DNA of 64,000 nt from Ciborinia camelliae. Taxonomy: Eukaryota > Ascomycota > Leotiomycetes > Helotiales > Sclerotiniaceae. A model generated the notes under the pieces. That model was not told where the DNA came from, did not search any database, and saw only the letters and a list, made by a program, of their open reading frames with translations. A program made the translations under genes and the position numbers. This document shows positions 62,811 through 64,000 of the stretch, one piece after another; position 1 is the first letter of the stretch; every line of letters starts with the position of its first letter. The DNA lies in NCBI GenBank assembly GCA_025890175.1, contig JANPYM010000004.1, positions 1,991,134-2,055,133 on the forward strand, in the 5' to 3' direction.

Positions 62811-63026
62811 GAATCGAGGTCTCGTCGTGATGCTTGAGTCCTAAGGCCACCACCCCGGAATAACGTCACCCTGAGGAGCAAAAGCTCATGAATTCCGACC
62901 TCAATGATTTCTACAATATCCTCTCGCACATAACAACATACACCCAATTTATTTTCCACGCGTACTCTCTTGTGTTTAGCGCTTTTCGCTTTCAATGCAT
63001 GCAGTCTTCTCTTTACATGTCACATA

Positions 63027-64000
63027 ATGGATGATCTCAATGGTCTAGTTTGGTCTGCTACCTCCAATACAAAACCTAATAAAGTATCACCTGGCACAGG
63101 AAATTACTACCCCTCGTTACGTCCAACTCCATCACCTGCGAACTCTGGACAAAATACTCCTCTATCAGCTCAAGGCTCAGGAGCTCCAAAACCATTTGCG
63201 CCGCCCAAAACTACAGCTCCAGACAGCTTCTCGAATCTCGTCTCTTTTGGATCTACGAAAACGAACACGTTGACATTGCAACAACAGCAAGCGAAGTTAC
63301 AAGAAGAGAAGAGAAGGAAGGAAGAAGAACAAAGGAAGCAATATGATGCGCAGTTTGGAAATACCCAATTTTGGGATGGATTGGGCAATACAGGAAAGGG
63401 CGTCGCGGGGCAATCTCCAATACCATCACCAATTCCTGTCATGATGAGCCAACCTTCCCCATCCCCGTTTGCGCCGACTATCTCTCCCCCGCCAATTGTA
63501 AATGGCGTTGGCAATTCCGGGGATGATGATCTTTTTGCAGCGTTCAATAAAGATACCAAAGTAGACAATTCAAGTCATTATCCACCACCTTCTGTCTCAT
63601 CAAGTCGTGCGCATACCCCAGGATTTGGTACAGCCAGTATACCCGATTTGAGTAATCCCCAGGCCTGGAATCAGCCATCAAGTGGCTCGGGAGATTTCGA
63701 TGACGATGATGACCCATTTGGATTGGGTCAAATGAAACCATCAACCTCTGTGCCGGTATCAATATCAAATACAGCAGATGATGATGACTTCTTAGGTGAT
63801 TTGGGAAAGCCAGTAGGAGACGTGAAAAGGCCTATACCCGCGGTACCGGAACTACGTGAGGAATCAAGCTCTGATGATGATGACTTCTTGGGTGATTTGG
63901 GAAAGCCAGTAGGAGAAGTGAAGAGACCTATACCTGCGGTACCGGAACTACGAGATGAATCAAGCTCTGATGATGAAGAATCCAATGATCCTTGGGATAA
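63027..64000 (+). CDS. auxilin/Swa2-like clathrin-uncoating factor, 5' part
   Basis: Open from ATG 63027 (MDDLNGLVWSATSN) to the window end, 324 codons and no stop. Low-complexity Pro/Ser/Gly-rich N-terminus with short LxxQQQQAKLQEEKRRKEEE helix near residues 80-105, an NTQFWDGLG segment, and DDDLFAAFN, DDDPFGLG and DDDDFLGDL acidic motifs of the clathrin/adaptor-binding type. Two tandem 32-residue units DDDDFLGDLGKPVG...PIPAVPELR occupy about 63775-63969. The start and acidic repeats match fungal UBA/TPR/J-domain proteins (Swa2), whose J domain recruits Hsp70 to strip clathrin coats, but UBA, TPR and J parts would lie beyond the window, so the name is tentative. Confidence 0.7.
   Translation, partial: MDDLNGLVWSATSNTKPNKVSPGTGNYYPSLRPTPSPANSGQNTPLSAQGSGAPKPFAPPKTTAPDSFSNLVSFGSTKTNTLTLQQQQAKLQEEKRRKEEEQRKQYDAQFGNTQFWDGLGNTGKGVAGQSPIPSPIPVMMSQPSPSPFAPTISPPPIVNGVGNSGDDDLFAAFNKDTKVDNSSHYPPPSVSSSRAHTPGFGTASIPDLSNPQAWNQPSSGSGDFDDDDDPFGLGQMKPSTSVPVSISNTADDDDFLGDLGKPVGDVKRPIPAVPELREESSSDDDDFLGDLGKPVGEVKRPIPAVPELRDESSSDDEESNDPWD

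Larger units (their letters stand above)
57453..63026. other. gene-poor 5.6 kb intergenic region
   Basis: No supported gene on either strand. Contains a (GT)30 array, several TACCTAGGTA-type motifs (58791, 59525-59560) and an AT-rich block at 62575-62810. Confidence 0.5.

Overview
This 64 kb window is nuclear DNA from a filamentous ascomycete. Genes are split by many short introns (mostly 45-75 nt, GT..AG, with CTAAC/CTAAT-like branch sites), they lie on both strands, and long intergenic stretches are rich in (TAGG)n/(ACCT)n and other microsatellites. The protein repertoire (MFS transporters, NACHT-ankyrin STAND protein, questin-oxidase-like protein, Ede1, Sla1, Pga1-like) fits Pezizomycotina. 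The style of repeats and introns makes me think of a leotiomycete such as Sclerotiniaceae, but that is inference only. All exon junctions below were worked out by eye from reading frame, splice-site motifs and family knowledge. No alignment or search was run.

Layout. 1-7.6 kb: a 5'-complete, 3'-truncated Hsp70-like ATPase gene (minus), divergent from an unknown coiled-coil protein gene (plus), then a decayed FAD-monooxygenase fragment (minus) and a Dal5-type MFS permease. 8.9-26.8 kb: a dense block of housekeeping genes: SLA1 (endocytic actin adaptor), a secreted Pro/Gly-rich protein, an omega-like glutathione transferase, a WW-domain protein, a Pga1-like ER protein, alpha-tubulin and EDE1 (early endocytic scaffold). 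27.7-36.8 kb: a NACHT_N-NACHT-ankyrin STAND protein, a 94-bp AT-rich tandem repeat behind its 5' end, then a divergent pair of a questin-oxidase-like (DUF4243) gene and an Ipa1/UBE3D-like gene. 39.8-45.5 kb: an L-asparaginase with C-terminal ankyrin repeats and a NAP-family histone chaperone. 45.5-55.7 kb: a gene-poor, repeat-rich tract with one intron-containing tRNA-Val(AAC) and a 10-N assembly gap. 55.8-57.5 kb: a URC4-like (DUF1688) gene. 63.0-64 kb: the 5' part of an auxilin/Swa2-like gene that runs off the window.

Working links. Sla1, Ede1 and the Swa2-like protein all act in clathrin-mediated endocytosis (coat initiation, coat/actin coupling, uncoating), and alpha-tubulin sits between the first two. 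They are separately promoted eukaryotic genes, so any joint regulation is speculation. I found no secondary-metabolite cluster, no intact transposon, no CRISPR array and no rRNA. The most unusual items are the tRNA-Val with a swapped T-loop pair, the exact 58-bp duplication across the N gap, the decayed monooxygenase, the 94-bp tandem repeat next to the STAND gene, and two introns that are open and divisible by three.
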